64,000 nt of DNA from Chryseobacterium panacisoli (GCF_008274625.1 NZ_VTRU01000001.1:2108001-2172000), one strand, 5' to 3'. Counted from the first letter of the stretch, positions 1 to 9,190 are shown. Made by a program: numbers and translations. Notes: a model not told the origin generated them from the sequence alone.

Positions 1-187
1 TCATATTGTCCAGATTATGACGCTGAACATAGATACTTTTTACCTCTTCATACCTCGGCGATTTATAGAAAACCTCATGGAAATCCATACTTCCGTTTCC
101 TACTTTTACAACTTTCTGTACTTCGATATTTAACTTTTTCAATTCGTCTCTGAAGACTTTAAATTCATCTTGGATACTACTGCTCAT
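1..187 (-). CDS. Hypothetical protein, N-terminal part only
   Basis: A minus-strand gene starts with ATG at 187 and runs off the left edge of the window, so only 62 codons are visible. The visible part begins MSSSIQDEFKVFRDELKKL and is hydrophilic and charged, with no signal peptide or membrane segment, which suggests a soluble cytoplasmic protein with an N-terminal helix. I do not recognise the family. The gene is divergent from the DUF4919 gene at 407 across a 219-bp AT-rich spacer in which I see no clear promoter for either gene. Confidence 0.6.
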   Translation of the reverse strand, partial: MSSSIQDEFKVFRDELKKLNIEVQKVVKVGNGSMDFHEVFYKSPRYEEVKSIYVQRHNLDNM

Positions 188-406
188 TAATATTTCTAGT
201 TTTTTAGTTAAAAATTACGTTTACCCCTTCCAATGTAAGGGGTAACCTCTTAAATTCAGAATAAAGTTAGTAAATTTATCAACACAAAATAACACTTTGA
301 CAATATTTTATTGTTTTTTTTACAAATAGGCAGTAAACTTTTATCTTATTAATGCATATTCCGTATTTTTAACTCGTCAAAAAATCACAACAACGTTATA
401 CAAACT

Positions 407-1081
407 ATGAATAGTAAAGCATTTTTCTCTTTATTCCTTTTAACACTGCTTACTTTCCTGCATGCACAAAAAATGGAATTTAAGGCACCTGATTATTCTT
501 TAATTCAAAAAAATATTGAAGATAAAAACTCGGAATTCTATTATCCGAAGCTTTTAAAAAGATTAAAACAGAATGATACACTTCTTACAAGCAGTCAATA
601 TCGCCATCTTTACTTCGGTTACACCTTTCAAAAGGAGTATCATCCCTATAAAATCGGGAAGAAGGCTGAAGAGGTTGCCAAATATTATCGAGGGGAAGGT
701 ATTTCACAAAAAGATCTTTCCAAAGGGATCCAATTATTTCTGGATGCATTGGATGAAAACCCTCTGGATCTGCGTGCCATGAATTATCTTGCGTATCTGT
801 ATCATTTAAATAAAGACGACGCCACTGCTGAAAAAATCGCTGGAAATTTCCACGGATTATTAAACGCTATTCTCACTTCCGGTGATGGATTGAAATGTGA
901 GACAGGATTTCATGTTATTTCCGTTACTGATGAATATGCGCTTTTGAACAGGTTTCAAATGGAAACCACGGCACAAAGCCATAATGGAAAATGTGATTAT
1001 CAGGAATTTGAAAAAGATAAGTACAAAATCCCGGGATTTTATTTTGATATCAGCAGATTTTATGGAAAAATATTAGATTAA
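407..1081 (+). CDS. DUF4919-type exported protein
   Basis: A 224-residue protein with a typical signal peptide (MNSKAFFSLFLLTLLTFLHA, cleavage after about residue 20), so probably periplasmic or surface-exposed. The mature part has a charged helical region, then a segment around residues 105-150 (LFLDALDENPLDLRAMNYLA) that reads like a TPR-type helix pair, followed by a C-terminal region with FHVISVTDEYALLNRF and a GFYFDISRFYG ending. This matches the DUF4919 family of Bacteroidota as I know it; the molecular function is unknown. It stands alone, with about 200 bp before the next gene. The family call rests on motif memory, not on a search. Confidence 0.75.
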   Translation: MNSKAFFSLFLLTLLTFLHAQKMEFKAPDYSLIQKNIEDKNSEFYYPKLLKRLKQNDTLLTSSQYRHLYFGYTFQKEYHPYKIGKKAEEVAKYYRGEGISQKDLSKGIQLFLDALDENPLDLRAMNYLAYLYHLNKDDATAEKIAGNFHGLLNAILTSGDGLKCETGFHVISVTDEYALLNRFQMETTAQSHNGKCDYQEFEKDKYKIPGFYFDISRFYGKILD

Positions 1082-1223
1082 TCTTTCTGATATTGTATTC
1101 ACAAGCTCACTAAGATTTACTGATTAACAATAAATTTCTAAACCATTTTCATATAATTTCTCCCTAATGACAAGGGTTTCGGGGCAAGGAGGAATATTTT
1201 TTCAAAAAAAAATCAAAATCTAG

Positions 1224-1252
1224 TGTAACATTTTTTCAAGGCTTGTCTCTAA
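1224..1252 (+). promoter_or_regulatory. Candidate ECF sigma factor promoter
   Basis: TGTAACA at 1224-1230 followed by a T-rich spacer and GTCTCT at 1245-1250 resembles the AAC (-35) and GTC/TCT (-10) elements of ECF sigma promoters, with 16 bp between AAC and TCT. It lies 32 bp upstream of the hydrolase/ECF operon start at 1284. This would fit positive autoregulation by the sigma factor encoded at 2135. The region lacks the TAnnTTTG element of the housekeeping sigma factor. A small inverted repeat, TTGTCT-N5-AGACAA, overlaps the -10 end (1244-1260). Confidence 0.5.
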
Positions 1253-1283
1253 AAGACAAATAAACCTTAAAACTTTAGAAATC

Positions 1284-2135
1284 ATGAAAAAATTTACATT
1301 CCTTCTTATCATCATGTTATTTTTTTTAGCGGTATGCAATATATTCGGTCAGGAAACACAGTATCCGTTTGAAGTAGAGAAAACCGGAAAAGGAAATCAG
1401 TCTTTACTATTTATACCGGGGTTTGCTTCTTCCGGAGATGTATGGAACGAAACGACTGCAAAATTTGAAAAAAACTTCACTTGTTATACTTTAACGATGG
1501 CAGGATTTGCCGGAACAAAACCACAGGCAGACGCCAGCTTTAAAGATTGGGAAAAAGGAATTGCGGCTTATATAAAGAATAATAAAATAAACCAGCCTAT
1601 TATCATCGGACACAGTATGGGAGGCGGCCTTGCTCTTGCCATTGCCGCAGATTATCCTGAGCTGGTAGGGAAAATCGTCATTGTAGACGCTCTGCCTTGC
1701 CTGGCTGCCATATCCAATCCTAATTTTACCTCTAAAGAAAATAATGACTGTTCCTCTACCATTACTCAATTAACGGCTATGAGTGATGATCAGTTCCGCA
1801 ATATGCAGACACAGACTATGCCGCGTCTTATGGCAGATCCTTCTATGCAGGAAACGGTGATCAACTGGAGTATGAAATCTGACCGAAAAACATTCGCCAA
1901 AATGTACTGTGATTTTTCCAATACCGATCTGAGAGATAAAATAAAAAATATACAGTGCCCTTCTCTTATTCTTTTGGAATCTTTTTTTGCCAATATGAAA
2001 CCTTCTATTGAAGACCAGTACAAAAATTTAAAAAATGCCAATATGCAGTATGCTTCAAAAGGATTACACTTCATCATGTATGATGACAAAGATTGGTACT
2101 TTAATCAGCTTACTCACTTTTTATCTGCGAAATAA
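1284..2135 (+). CDS. Exported alpha/beta hydrolase
   Basis: A 283-residue alpha/beta-hydrolase fold protein with an N-terminal signal peptide or anchor (residues 1-22, hydrophobic, followed by GQETQ). The oxyanion region is LLFIPGFASSGDVW and the nucleophile elbow is GHSMGGG, with Ser111 as the likely nucleophile. A late GLHFIMYDD segment supplies the likely catalytic His near residue 262. The acid residue is not obvious. The substrate is unknown; such enzymes are esterases or lipases in the periplasm. The stop codon overlaps the ATG of the ECF sigma gene (TAATG), so they are translationally coupled. An exported hydrolase as first gene of a sigma-factor operon is unusual and suggests a cell-envelope stress role, which is inference. 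Confidence 0.85.
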   Translation: MKKFTFLLIIMLFFLAVCNIFGQETQYPFEVEKTGKGNQSLLFIPGFASSGDVWNETTAKFEKNFTCYTLTMAGFAGTKPQADASFKDWEKGIAAYIKNNKINQPIIIGHSMGGGLALAIAADYPELVGKIVIVDALPCLAAISNPNFTSKENNDCSSTITQLTAMSDDQFRNMQTQTMPRLMADPSMQETVINWSMKSDRKTFAKMYCDFSNTDLRDKIKNIQCPSLILLESFFANMKPSIEDQYKNLKNANMQYASKGLHFIMYDDKDWYFNQLTHFLSAK

Positions 2136-2605
2136 TGGCTTTTGAAGAGATATACGAACTCTACTGGCAAAGGATATTCCGTCTGTGCATGGGATATGTG
2201 AATGACACTAACCTTGCTCAGGATCTTGCCCAGGAAACCTTTATCATTGTATGGCAGCAGCTTCCGAAATTCAGAAATGAATCCAGCATAGGAACATGGA
2301 TATTCAGAATTGCTTCTAATAACTGTCTCCGGCAGATTGAAAAGGAAAAGAAATTTACCAAAACAGATCTGCCTATTAATCTGGAAGAAAAAAAGCAAGA
2401 ATCCATGGAACCACAGATACAAATGCTGTATCAGTTTATTTCGGAGCTGCCGGAAACGGACAGAATTATTATTTCATTGGAGCTGGAAGAGGTAAAGCAG
2501 GCTGAGATCGCCCATATCGTGGGACTTTCGGAATCCAATATACGGGTAAAAATTCACAGGATAAAAGAAAAATTAACACAAAAGTTTAGAGAAAATGGAT
2601 ACTAA
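2135..2605 (+). CDS. ECF RNA polymerase sigma factor
   Basis: A 156-residue sigma-70 family protein of the two-domain ECF type. Region 2 covers about residues 1-70 (FEEIYELYWQRIFRLCMGYV, then DLAQETFIIVWQQLPKF for core binding and GTWIFRIASNNCLRQI). Region 4 covers about residues 100-150, with LPETDRIIISLELEEVKQAE and the helix-turn-helix AEIAHIVGLSESNIRVKIHR. Length and layout are standard for the group. It overlaps the upstream hydrolase by 1 bp and the downstream membrane protein by 11 bp, so all four genes from 1284 to 3799 look like one operon. The likely controller is the membrane protein that follows it. Confidence 0.92.
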   Translation: MAFEEIYELYWQRIFRLCMGYVNDTNLAQDLAQETFIIVWQQLPKFRNESSIGTWIFRIASNNCLRQIEKEKKFTKTDLPINLEEKKQESMEPQIQMLYQFISELPETDRIIISLELEEVKQAEIAHIVGLSESNIRVKIHRIKEKLTQKFRENGY

Positions 2606-3185
2606 TATCGATTTCAAAAATATATGGAAACAGCAGACTTCCAACAAACCCAATATGGAAGAACTTCTTGGAAAGCTGAAAAAATTCAGGAATCAAAATC
2701 TGCGTAAACTGATCCTGGCTAATATTGCATTAATCACCACTTCATTATTAATTATTTATATCTGGTATCGCTTCCAGCCTCAGATGATGACTACAAAAAT
2801 CGGGATTGTGCTTGTCATTCTGGCCATGGTGATGTTCCTTTTTGCTTATAACAAAATGTTTATGGTTTTTTACAAGATTGATCAGACCCAGTCGAACAAT
2901 GAGTATCTCCAGAGTTTATATGTGGTAAAGAGTAGGCAGAAGTTTATGCAGACCACCATACTCAACTTATATTTTATTATGCTATCTCTGGGAATCTGCT
3001 TTTATATGTATGAATATACGTACAGAATGACGTTGGGATCAGGTATTCTGACCTATGCGGTAACATTCGCATGGATTGCTTTCAATTGGTTTTATTTAAG
3101 ACCCAAAACAATAAAGAAACAACAGGGAAAACTTAATGAATTAATTGATAAATTTGAAGAGATCAATAATCAATTAAAAGAATGA
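2595..3185 (+). CDS. Four-helix membrane protein, candidate anti-sigma factor
   Basis: A 196-residue protein with a soluble N-terminus of about 38 residues (MDTNIDFKNIWKQQ) and four hydrophobic segments at about 40-58, 67-87, 117-137 and 149-167, then a charged coiled-coil-like tail. The start overlaps the sigma gene by 11 bp. I do not see a zinc-binding anti-sigma motif (HxxxCxxC), so it is not a classical ZAS protein. Its position directly behind an ECF sigma gene and its cytoplasmic N-terminus make a membrane anti-sigma factor the best guess, by genomic context only. Confidence 0.7.
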   Translation: MDTNIDFKNIWKQQTSNKPNMEELLGKLKKFRNQNLRKLILANIALITTSLLIIYIWYRFQPQMMTTKIGIVLVILAMVMFLFAYNKMFMVFYKIDQTQSNNEYLQSLYVVKSRQKFMQTTILNLYFIMLSLGICFYMYEYTYRMTLGSGILTYAVTFAWIAFNWFYLRPKTIKKQQGKLNELIDKFEEINNQLKE

Positions 3186-3799
3186 TGAGTTCTTCTGACA
3201 ACAAAAACCACTGGGAAAACGTATATGAATCCAAAAATCCTGACCAGGTAAGCTGGACTCAGAAAAAACCACAGACTTCCCTTGACTTTATAAAATCTTC
3301 AGGATTGGGAAAAGATGCTAAGATTATCGATATTGGCGGTGGCGACAGTAACCTTGTTGATTTTCTTCTTGAAGAAGGCTATAAGAATATTACTGTCCTT
3401 GATATTTCTGCCAAAGCACTGGAGAAAGCACAGAAAAGACTGGGAGATGCTGCGGGTAAAGTGAAATGGATTGCAACTGATATTACCGCTTTCAAACCAA
3501 CGGAAACTTATGATATCTGGCATGACAGAGCTGCTTTTCACTTCCTTACTACATCGGAACAGGTTTCAAAGTACGTAGATATTGCTGAGAAACATGTTAA
3601 TAACTTTATCATCATTGGAACTTTTTCTCAAAACGGTCCTGCCAAATGCAGCGGGTTGGATATCCAGCAGTATGATGAGGAATCATTATATAAAAAATTT
3701 GAAAAAGGTTTTACAAAAGTAAAGTGTGTTACTGAAGATCATATCACTCCTTTTGAAACGGTTCAGAATTTTGTTTTCTGCAGTTTTGAAAAGAAATAA
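3182..3799 (+). CDS. Class I SAM-dependent methyltransferase
   Basis: A 205-residue methyltransferase with the Rossmann motif I AKIIDIGGGDSNLVDFLL (about residues 47-64), motif II NITVLDISAKALEKA and motif III region VKWIATDITAF. The N-terminus HWENVYESKNPDQVSWTQKK is shared with small class I methyltransferases of the thiopurine/UbiE-like type. The substrate cannot be told. Two adjacent ATGs are available; the first overlaps the upstream stop (ATGA), which indicates coupling to the sigma-factor operon, of which this looks like the last gene. Confidence 0.85.
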   Translation: MMSSSDNKNHWENVYESKNPDQVSWTQKKPQTSLDFIKSSGLGKDAKIIDIGGGDSNLVDFLLEEGYKNITVLDISAKALEKAQKRLGDAAGKVKWIATDITAFKPTETYDIWHDRAAFHFLTTSEQVSKYVDIAEKHVNNFIIIGTFSQNGPAKCSGLDIQQYDEESLYKKFEKGFTKVKCVTEDHITPFETVQNFVFCSFEKK

Positions 3800-3906
3800 A
3801 AATAGGATATGTACCATTAACCCTTTATTAACACACCAATAAGTGACAAATTAGTTTAAAACAAATATATTTACATTTTGATATAAATATTATTAAACTA
3901 ATTTCT

Positions 3907-4425
3907 ATGAAAAAACTTTTTTTTGCTTCAGTGCTGGCAATTTTAGCAACTTCCTGCTCTAATGATGAGAGTGAAAATATTGCTTTACAAGTTCCAGCGG
4001 AAGCCGTATCCAATCAAACGCAGGCTAAAGGAGTTATAGAACCTGCTCCCAGTAAAAATGGAGATTTTATTAAAGTAACTGAAAACGGAAATGTTTTTTA
4101 TTGCTTTCTTTTTAGAGGAAGCTGGAGACATGTAGATTCAGAAATGACGTGGAATGGTCTTTTTACTTCCCCGAAGACCTTCAGATATACATTTAACTCT
4201 TTTAATGAAGCCACTGTACTTACCAGAAAAGGATTCGATAATCCACTGTTTGCAGATAATGGTTTAATCCGTGATGCAACAACCGGAAAGATTTATTTTA
4301 GAGAAGGCAATACCCTGAGATGGATTATCAGCATGGAAATTTTTAATGCTTATAAATTCAATATGGCTGCTGTACAAAATGTAAATGACATTTCAAATTA
4401 TACAGTTTTATCTGACATCAACTAA
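3907..4425 (+). CDS. Small lipoprotein of unknown function
   Basis: A 172-residue protein with a lipoprotein signal peptide: MKKLFFASVLAILATSCSND, with Cys17 in the lipobox position. After a low-complexity linker (residues 20-50) the mature part contains FYCFLFRGSWRHVDSEMTW and several aromatic residues, suggesting a small beta-rich domain. I do not recognise the family. It is a single gene with its own terminator immediately downstream. Confidence 0.65.
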   Translation: MKKLFFASVLAILATSCSNDESENIALQVPAEAVSNQTQAKGVIEPAPSKNGDFIKVTENGNVFYCFLFRGSWRHVDSEMTWNGLFTSPKTFRYTFNSFNEATVLTRKGFDNPLFADNGLIRDATTGKIYFREGNTLRWIISMEIFNAYKFNMAAVQNVNDISNYTVLSDIN

Positions 4426-4434
4426 TAAAGATAC

Positions 4435-4470
4435 AATGGCTTAGAATATATTTTTCTAAGCCATTTTTTT
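4435..4470 (+). terminator. Rho-independent terminator after the lipoprotein gene
   Basis: A perfect 12-bp stem (AATGGCTTAGAA with TTCTAAGCCATT, 7-nt loop) is followed by a T run, 10 bp after the stop at 4425. Confidence 0.9.
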
Positions 4471-4569
4471 ATTGTAATTATTTTTTAGTCATTGATTTTT
4501 CAATCAAATTTAGTCTTGCCATTTATTTTCTCATTTTATAAGCCAGATTTTGTAATAAGTCCTGATGGA

Positions 4570-6327
4570 TTATGATTCTTTTTCCTCCTCTATTTCCACC
4601 TCATGACGCAGCTGAGCTTTGTAAAGAGTAGCATAATACCCGTTTCTGTCCAGAAGCTCAAGATGCCTGCCTTCTTCTACAATTTTACCATGCTCCATCA
4701 CAATGATCTTATCGGCTTTTTCAATCGTGGAAAGTCTGTGGGCAATAATAATGGATGTTCTGTTTTTAGTAATTTTTTCGGTTGCTCTCTGGATCAGTTT
4801 TTCACTTTCGTGGTCAATAGAAGATGTAGCTTCATCCAAAATTAAAATTTTCGGATCCGATAAATAGGCTCTCAGGAAAGACAGCAATTGCCTCTGCCCT
4901 AAAGATATTGACGAACCTCTTTCGCTCACTACATAATCATATCCGCCAGGAAGCTGCTGGATAAACTGGTCCACCTCAATTTCCCGGGCACCTGCTTTTA
5001 TTTTATCCAAAGTGATGCTGTCATCTCCAAAAGAAAGATTTTCAAAAATACTTCCATGGAAAAGGAACACATCCTGTAAAACGACTCCGATATGACTTCT
5101 CAGGTTATAAAGCTCGTAATCTTTTAAATCCACATCATCAATCAGAATATTTCCGGAGTTGATATCATACAATCTTGTGATCAAACTGATAATGGTAGAC
5201 TTTCCGGCACCCGTTGCCCCTACAATAGCTACTGTTTCTCCCGGGCTTACTTTAAAATCAATACCTTTCAGAACTTCCTGTTTTTCATCATAGGCAAAAT
5301 GTACTTTCCTGAATTCAATTTTTCCGGCAAAGTGATCTTTCTTCACTGTTCCGTTATTCGGCATTCCATTTTCTTCATCCATCAATCCCAATACTCTTTC
5401 TGCTCCTACAATCCCCCGCTGGATATTGTTGAAACGGTCAGCAATCTGTCTCAAAGGACGGATCAGCATTGAAATATACTGGATAAAGGCAATTACTACC
5501 CCTGCACTGATTGTAATATATCCTCCATAGAAAAGAATAAATCCTATGAATAATGAAGAAATTAATTCTACTACAGGAAAGAACAGCGAGAAAATAAATA
5601 CGGTTCTCAGCAATGCTCCTTTAAGGGTAATATTGATATCATCAAATTTCTTAAACTCAGATTCCTGTCTGTTGAATACCTGAATAATAGACATCCCGGC
5701 CAGTCTTTCCTGAACAAAAGAGTTCTGATTGGCAGTCCAGTTTCTTTCATCTCCAAAAGCTTTCTTCAATCTTTTCTGGAAAAATCTTGTAATGACTACC
5801 ATTAATGGTAAAATAGCCAGCGTAATGTAACTCAGATGAACATTGGTGCTGAACATCATGATCAACACAAACACAATTCTCAGAATATCCCCGAAAACCA
5901 TCAGGAAACCATCCGTATAAACAGTGGCAATTGTTTCCACATCTCCTACCGCACGCGTTACCAACTGCCCGATTGGGGTTTTATCAAAAAATGAAGTCTT
6001 AAAATAAATCAGCTTGGCATATAACCGCTCTCTGATATCCCGGATTACATTCTGTGAGATAAAATTTGAAAAATAAACCAGGAAAAAGTTTAAAATCGTT
6101 TCAGCAAACACCAACCCTACAAGGATATAGATATGCTTCATCATCAAAGCCTTATCATGGAGCTTTGTAATATCATTATCCACCACCTGCATAGTAAGAT
6201 ACGGCCTGTAAGTAGAAACAATCGAAAGGAATATGGAAATTATAAGGGTAAGGATGAACCATGAACGAAATTTCATTCCGATAAAGAACAGCCTTTTTAT
6301 AATTCCCCAGGTATCTTGTTTTTTCAT
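4570..6327 (-). CDS. ABC transporter, fused permease and ATPase
   Basis: A 585-residue half-transporter of the ABCB/MsbA exporter type in the inner membrane; it would work as a dimer. The transmembrane domain covers about residues 1-310 with six hydrophobic segments (for example 22-38, 67-87, 147-180, 245-290). The nucleotide-binding domain follows: Walker A GATGAGKST (370-378), a modified signature SLGQRQL, Walker B ILILDEATSSID and H-loop IIAHRLS. The substrate is unknown; lipid or drug export is typical. It lies downstream of truA on the same strand, separated by about 200 bp that contain a CAAAAATA element (6367-6374), the reverse complement of TAnnTTTG, which could serve as its -7 box. 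Confidence 0.92.
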   Translation of the reverse strand: MKKQDTWGIIKRLFFIGMKFRSWFILTLIISIFLSIVSTYRPYLTMQVVDNDITKLHDKALMMKHIYILVGLVFAETILNFFLVYFSNFISQNVIRDIRERLYAKLIYFKTSFFDKTPIGQLVTRAVGDVETIATVYTDGFLMVFGDILRIVFVLIMMFSTNVHLSYITLAILPLMVVITRFFQKRLKKAFGDERNWTANQNSFVQERLAGMSIIQVFNRQESEFKKFDDINITLKGALLRTVFIFSLFFPVVELISSLFIGFILFYGGYITISAGVVIAFIQYISMLIRPLRQIADRFNNIQRGIVGAERVLGLMDEENGMPNNGTVKKDHFAGKIEFRKVHFAYDEKQEVLKGIDFKVSPGETVAIVGATGAGKSTIISLITRLYDINSGNILIDDVDLKDYELYNLRSHIGVVLQDVFLFHGSIFENLSFGDDSITLDKIKAGAREIEVDQFIQQLPGGYDYVVSERGSSISLGQRQLLSFLRAYLSDPKILILDEATSSIDHESEKLIQRATEKITKNRTSIIIAHRLSTIEKADKIIVMEHGKIVEEGRHLELLDRNGYYATLYKAQLRHEVEIEEEKES

Positions 6328-6524
6328 TGTACGAATCGAAAGAAAGAATTAAAATAAAATTCTATGCAAAAATAAGATTTTATAACCGGACTGCCTTTAC
6401 AACTTTTGCAAATCGTCATAGAAAATTTCAGATACGTACTATTTACAAAATGAATAGCCTTAATCTGCTGATAAGCTATTTTTTGGCTGTCACAGATAAA
6501 TTGACAACAGACTATTTCTTAGCA

Positions 6525-7256
6525 TTAAAATTCGTATCCCACATCCACCAGATACAATCCATGTCCTGGTGCTGAAGTTCCTGCTGCGTTTCGGTTTTTA
6601 TCTTCAATCACTGTGCGAAGATCTTCCGGTTTCAGTTTTCCGGTTCCAATTTCTACCATTGTTCCAACGATTGCCCGAACCATATTTCTGAGAAAACGGT
6701 TGGCTGAAACAGTAAATTTAAGCTCTGTTCCGTTCTGCTCCCACTCTGCTTTGTAAATTTTGCAGATATTGGTCTTATTGTCTGTCTTTAATTTCGCAAA
6801 ACTGGTGAAATCTTCATATTCAAAAAGAATTTTGCAGGCTTCATTCATGGCATTAATATCCAGAGTTCTTTTCCAGTGCTGCCAGGCAGATTCCTGAGTA
6901 AATGGATTTTTTTCCAGTGAGATATAATATTCGTAGGTTCTGTACGTAGCATCAAAACGGGCATGAAAATCATCTTTTACCGGAAAAATCCTTTTAATGG
7001 AAATATCAGGTGGAAGAAAACTGTTCAGCCTGCGTGGAAGCTGATCATTTATTTCATGTTCAGTATCAAAATGGGCAAATATTTTTTTGGCGTGAACCCC
7101 GGTATCAGTTCTTCCTGCCCCTGTCGTTTTAATCTCTTCGCGCAAAATTGTGGATAACGCTTTTTCCAGCTCTTCCTGCACAGAAATGGCATCCGGCTGT
7201 ATCTGATAGCCGAAATAATTCTTCCCGTTGTAAGAAAATTCAATAAAGTATCTCAA
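6525..7256 (-). CDS. truA: tRNA pseudouridine synthase A
   Basis: TruA converts uridines 38-40 in the anticodon arm of many tRNAs to pseudouridine. The signature GAGRTDTGVHA is present, with catalytic Asp51 counted from the start used here. The C-terminal domain has FLRNMVRAIVGTMVEIG, also diagnostic. No in-frame ATG exists near the front. I use the TTG at 7256 because it places RYFIEFSYNGKNYFGYQ directly after the initiator, as in other TruA proteins. Another TTG at 7277 would add seven residues. The gene is divergent from lpxK. Confidence 0.93.
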   Translation of the reverse strand: MRYFIEFSYNGKNYFGYQIQPDAISVQEELEKALSTILREEIKTTGAGRTDTGVHAKKIFAHFDTEHEINDQLPRRLNSFLPPDISIKRIFPVKDDFHARFDATYRTYEYYISLEKNPFTQESAWQHWKRTLDINAMNEACKILFEYEDFTSFAKLKTDNKTNICKIYKAEWEQNGTELKFTVSANRFLRNMVRAIVGTMVEIGTGKLKPEDLRTVIEDKNRNAAGTSAPGHGLYLVDVGYEF

Positions 7257-7324
7257 TGTATTGTAATAACTCCACAAAAATACTTTAATTTAACGAAATA
7301 TTTGTTGAAAAGTCTTTGAGAATA

Positions 7325-7358
7325 TTGCACCAAATGCTTACGAAAATTCCTATTTTTG
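7325..7358 (+). promoter_or_regulatory. Candidate promoter of lpxK
   Basis: TTG at 7325-7327 and TATTTTTG at 7351-7358 fit the Bacteroidota housekeeping consensus TTG / TAnnTTTG, with a long 23-bp spacer. The start codon is only 8 bp beyond the element, so the leader would be very short or absent. Confidence 0.45.
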
Positions 7359-7365
7359 CAATCGT

Positions 7366-8391
7366 ATGAAAAGATGGTACCTTTATCCTTTTTCCCTTGG
7401 TTATCATTTGGTAACGGGTATCCGGAACACAATGTATGATCTGGGAATTTTTAAGTCGACAAAATTCAAAACTCCGATAATCAATGTCGGAAATCTTTCT
7501 GTGGGCGGAAGCGGAAAATCGCCCATGGTGATGTATCTCGCCCAATATCTATCCAAGCATTACAGAACAGGAGTACTTTCACGAGGCTATGGAAGGCTGA
7601 CAAAAGGCTACGAAGTAACCAATTATGAGAGCAACTACAAAATGGTGGGTGATGAAGCGATGCAGCTTTTTGAACGTTTTAAAAACCGTTTCGTCATTGC
7701 CGTTTCAGAAGAACGTGTTCCCGGAGCCAAAAAAGTAATTGAAGATATGGACCTTGAAGTTCTGGTATTGGATGATGCCATGCAGCACAGAGCAATCAAG
7801 CCCGGGTTCAATATTCTGATGACCGACTTTAATGATCCTTTTTTCAAGGATTATCTTCTTCCGGCCGGAGATCTGAGAGAATCAAGAGCAGGATATAAAA
7901 GAGCAGACATTATTATGGTCAGCAAGTGCCCTGATGAACTTACTGAGGAAACAAAAAGATATTATATTTCAAGAATACGACCTGCTTATGGGCAAAAGGT
8001 TTTCTTTTCATCCATTGGCTATGATGAAAATGTATACGGAAAAGATAAAATGCTTCCGGATAACAACCTCAATTATTATGATATTTTACTGATCACCGGA
8101 ATTGCTAATCCTAAGCCGCTTCTGGAACATCTGGCAAAATTCTCAAAAAGGGTGAAGCATTTAAAGTTCAGAGATCATCATAATTTCACGGATGATGATA
8201 TTAAAAAAATCCTTGCCGAGTATAAAAAACTGGGGGAATATAAACTGATATTAACCACAGAGAAAGACTATGTACGTTTGAAAACTTTTGACTATCTTAG
8301 AGATATTGTTTACTACTGGCCTATCAATGTACTTATTGATAAGAAAGAAGAATTCAATCAAATCATCTTAGAGTATGTTAGAAAAAATTAA
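7366..8391 (+). CDS. lpxK: Tetraacyldisaccharide 4'-kinase
   Basis: LpxK phosphorylates the 4' position of the tetraacyl disaccharide intermediate, the sixth step of lipid A synthesis, at the cytoplasmic face of the inner membrane. The 341-residue protein has the P-loop NLSVGGSGKSPMVMYLA (about 43-59), the family motif LSRGYGR, and VLDDAMQHR (usually DDGFQHR), with the conserved Asp pair retained. An N-terminal hydrophobic segment (YPFSLGYHLVTGIRN) fits membrane association. The 3' end overlaps the purine nucleoside phosphorylase gene by 17 bp. Confidence 0.95.
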   Translation: MKRWYLYPFSLGYHLVTGIRNTMYDLGIFKSTKFKTPIINVGNLSVGGSGKSPMVMYLAQYLSKHYRTGVLSRGYGRLTKGYEVTNYESNYKMVGDEAMQLFERFKNRFVIAVSEERVPGAKKVIEDMDLEVLVLDDAMQHRAIKPGFNILMTDFNDPFFKDYLLPAGDLRESRAGYKRADIIMVSKCPDELTEETKRYYISRIRPAYGQKVFFSSIGYDENVYGKDKMLPDNNLNYYDILLITGIANPKPLLEHLAKFSKRVKHLKFRDHHNFTDDDIKKILAEYKKLGEYKLILTTEKDYVRLKTFDYLRDIVYYWPINVLIDKKEEFNQIILEYVRKN

Positions 8392-9190
8392 AGAGACCGC
8401 AGATTTTATTAAAAATATCATTCAGGAATCTCCTGATTTTGCGGTTGTTTTAGGATCCGGACTGGGAAAGTTACAAAATGAAATAGATCCGATCCATGTT
8501 TTAGAGTACAAAGACATTCCTCATTTTCCACAGACTACAGTAGCCGGGCATACCGGAAAACTGATTTATGGACTTCTGGAAGGAAAAAAAGTGCTGATGA
8601 TGAGTGGCCGTTTCCATTATTACGAAGGATATTCTATGGAAATTGTAACTTTTCCTGTGAGAGTTTTTCATGCACTCGGTATTCAAAATCTTATTCTTTC
8701 CAATGCGTGCGGAGGTGTAAATCCCGCTTACAGCGTTGCAGACATTGTCATTCTGAAAGACCATATCAACATGATGCCCGAACATCCGCTTCGTGGAAAA
8801 AATATGGATGAGCTTGGACCGCGTTTTGTGGATATGAGCGAACCTTACAACAAAAAAATGATTGCCATTGCAGAACAGACTGCAGATGATCATCATATCA
8901 AGATCCACCAGGGAATTTATGTTGCCTTACAGGGACCTACTTTTGAAACTCCCGCTGAATACGGCATGATCAAAGCCATCGGCGGAGATATGGTAGGTAT
9001 GAGTACCGTTCCGGAAGTCATTGTTGCCAGGCATATGGAAATGGATGTATTCTGTATTTCGGTCATCACAGACCTTGGCGGTCCCGATATTGCTTTGGCC
9101 GTTTCACACGAAGAAGTTTTAAATGCAGCCAATAAAGCAATGCCCAATGTAATTGCTGTTGTGAAAGGTTTGATTAAAAACTACCCGTAA
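8375..9190 (+). CDS. Purine-nucleoside phosphorylase, class II trimeric type
   Basis: This enzyme splits purine ribonucleosides and deoxyribonucleosides with phosphate, for purine salvage in the cytoplasm. The 271-residue length and motifs are those of the trimeric (PunA/PNP) class: VLGSGLG (25-31, phosphate loop), GHTGKL, SGRFHYYEGY (77-86, phosphate-binding Arg and His), LSNACGGVNP, GPTFETPAE (substrate-binding Glu) and MSTVPEVIVARH. It overlaps lpxK by 17 bp, so both are probably cotranscribed although their pathways are unrelated. Confidence 0.94.
   Translation: MLEKIKETADFIKNIIQESPDFAVVLGSGLGKLQNEIDPIHVLEYKDIPHFPQTTVAGHTGKLIYGLLEGKKVLMMSGRFHYYEGYSMEIVTFPVRVFHALGIQNLILSNACGGVNPAYSVADIVILKDHINMMPEHPLRGKNMDELGPRFVDMSEPYNKKMIAIAEQTADDHHIKIHQGIYVALQGPTFETPAEYGMIKAIGGDMVGMSTVPEVIVARHMEMDVFCISVITDLGGPDIALAVSHEEVLNAANKAMPNVIAVVKGLIKNYP

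Noticed and set aside
6327..6575. An 82-codon plus-strand frame between the ABC transporter and truA.
   Set aside because: It overlaps both gene ends in antisense, has no start signal, and its residues look like random translation of an AT-rich spacer.
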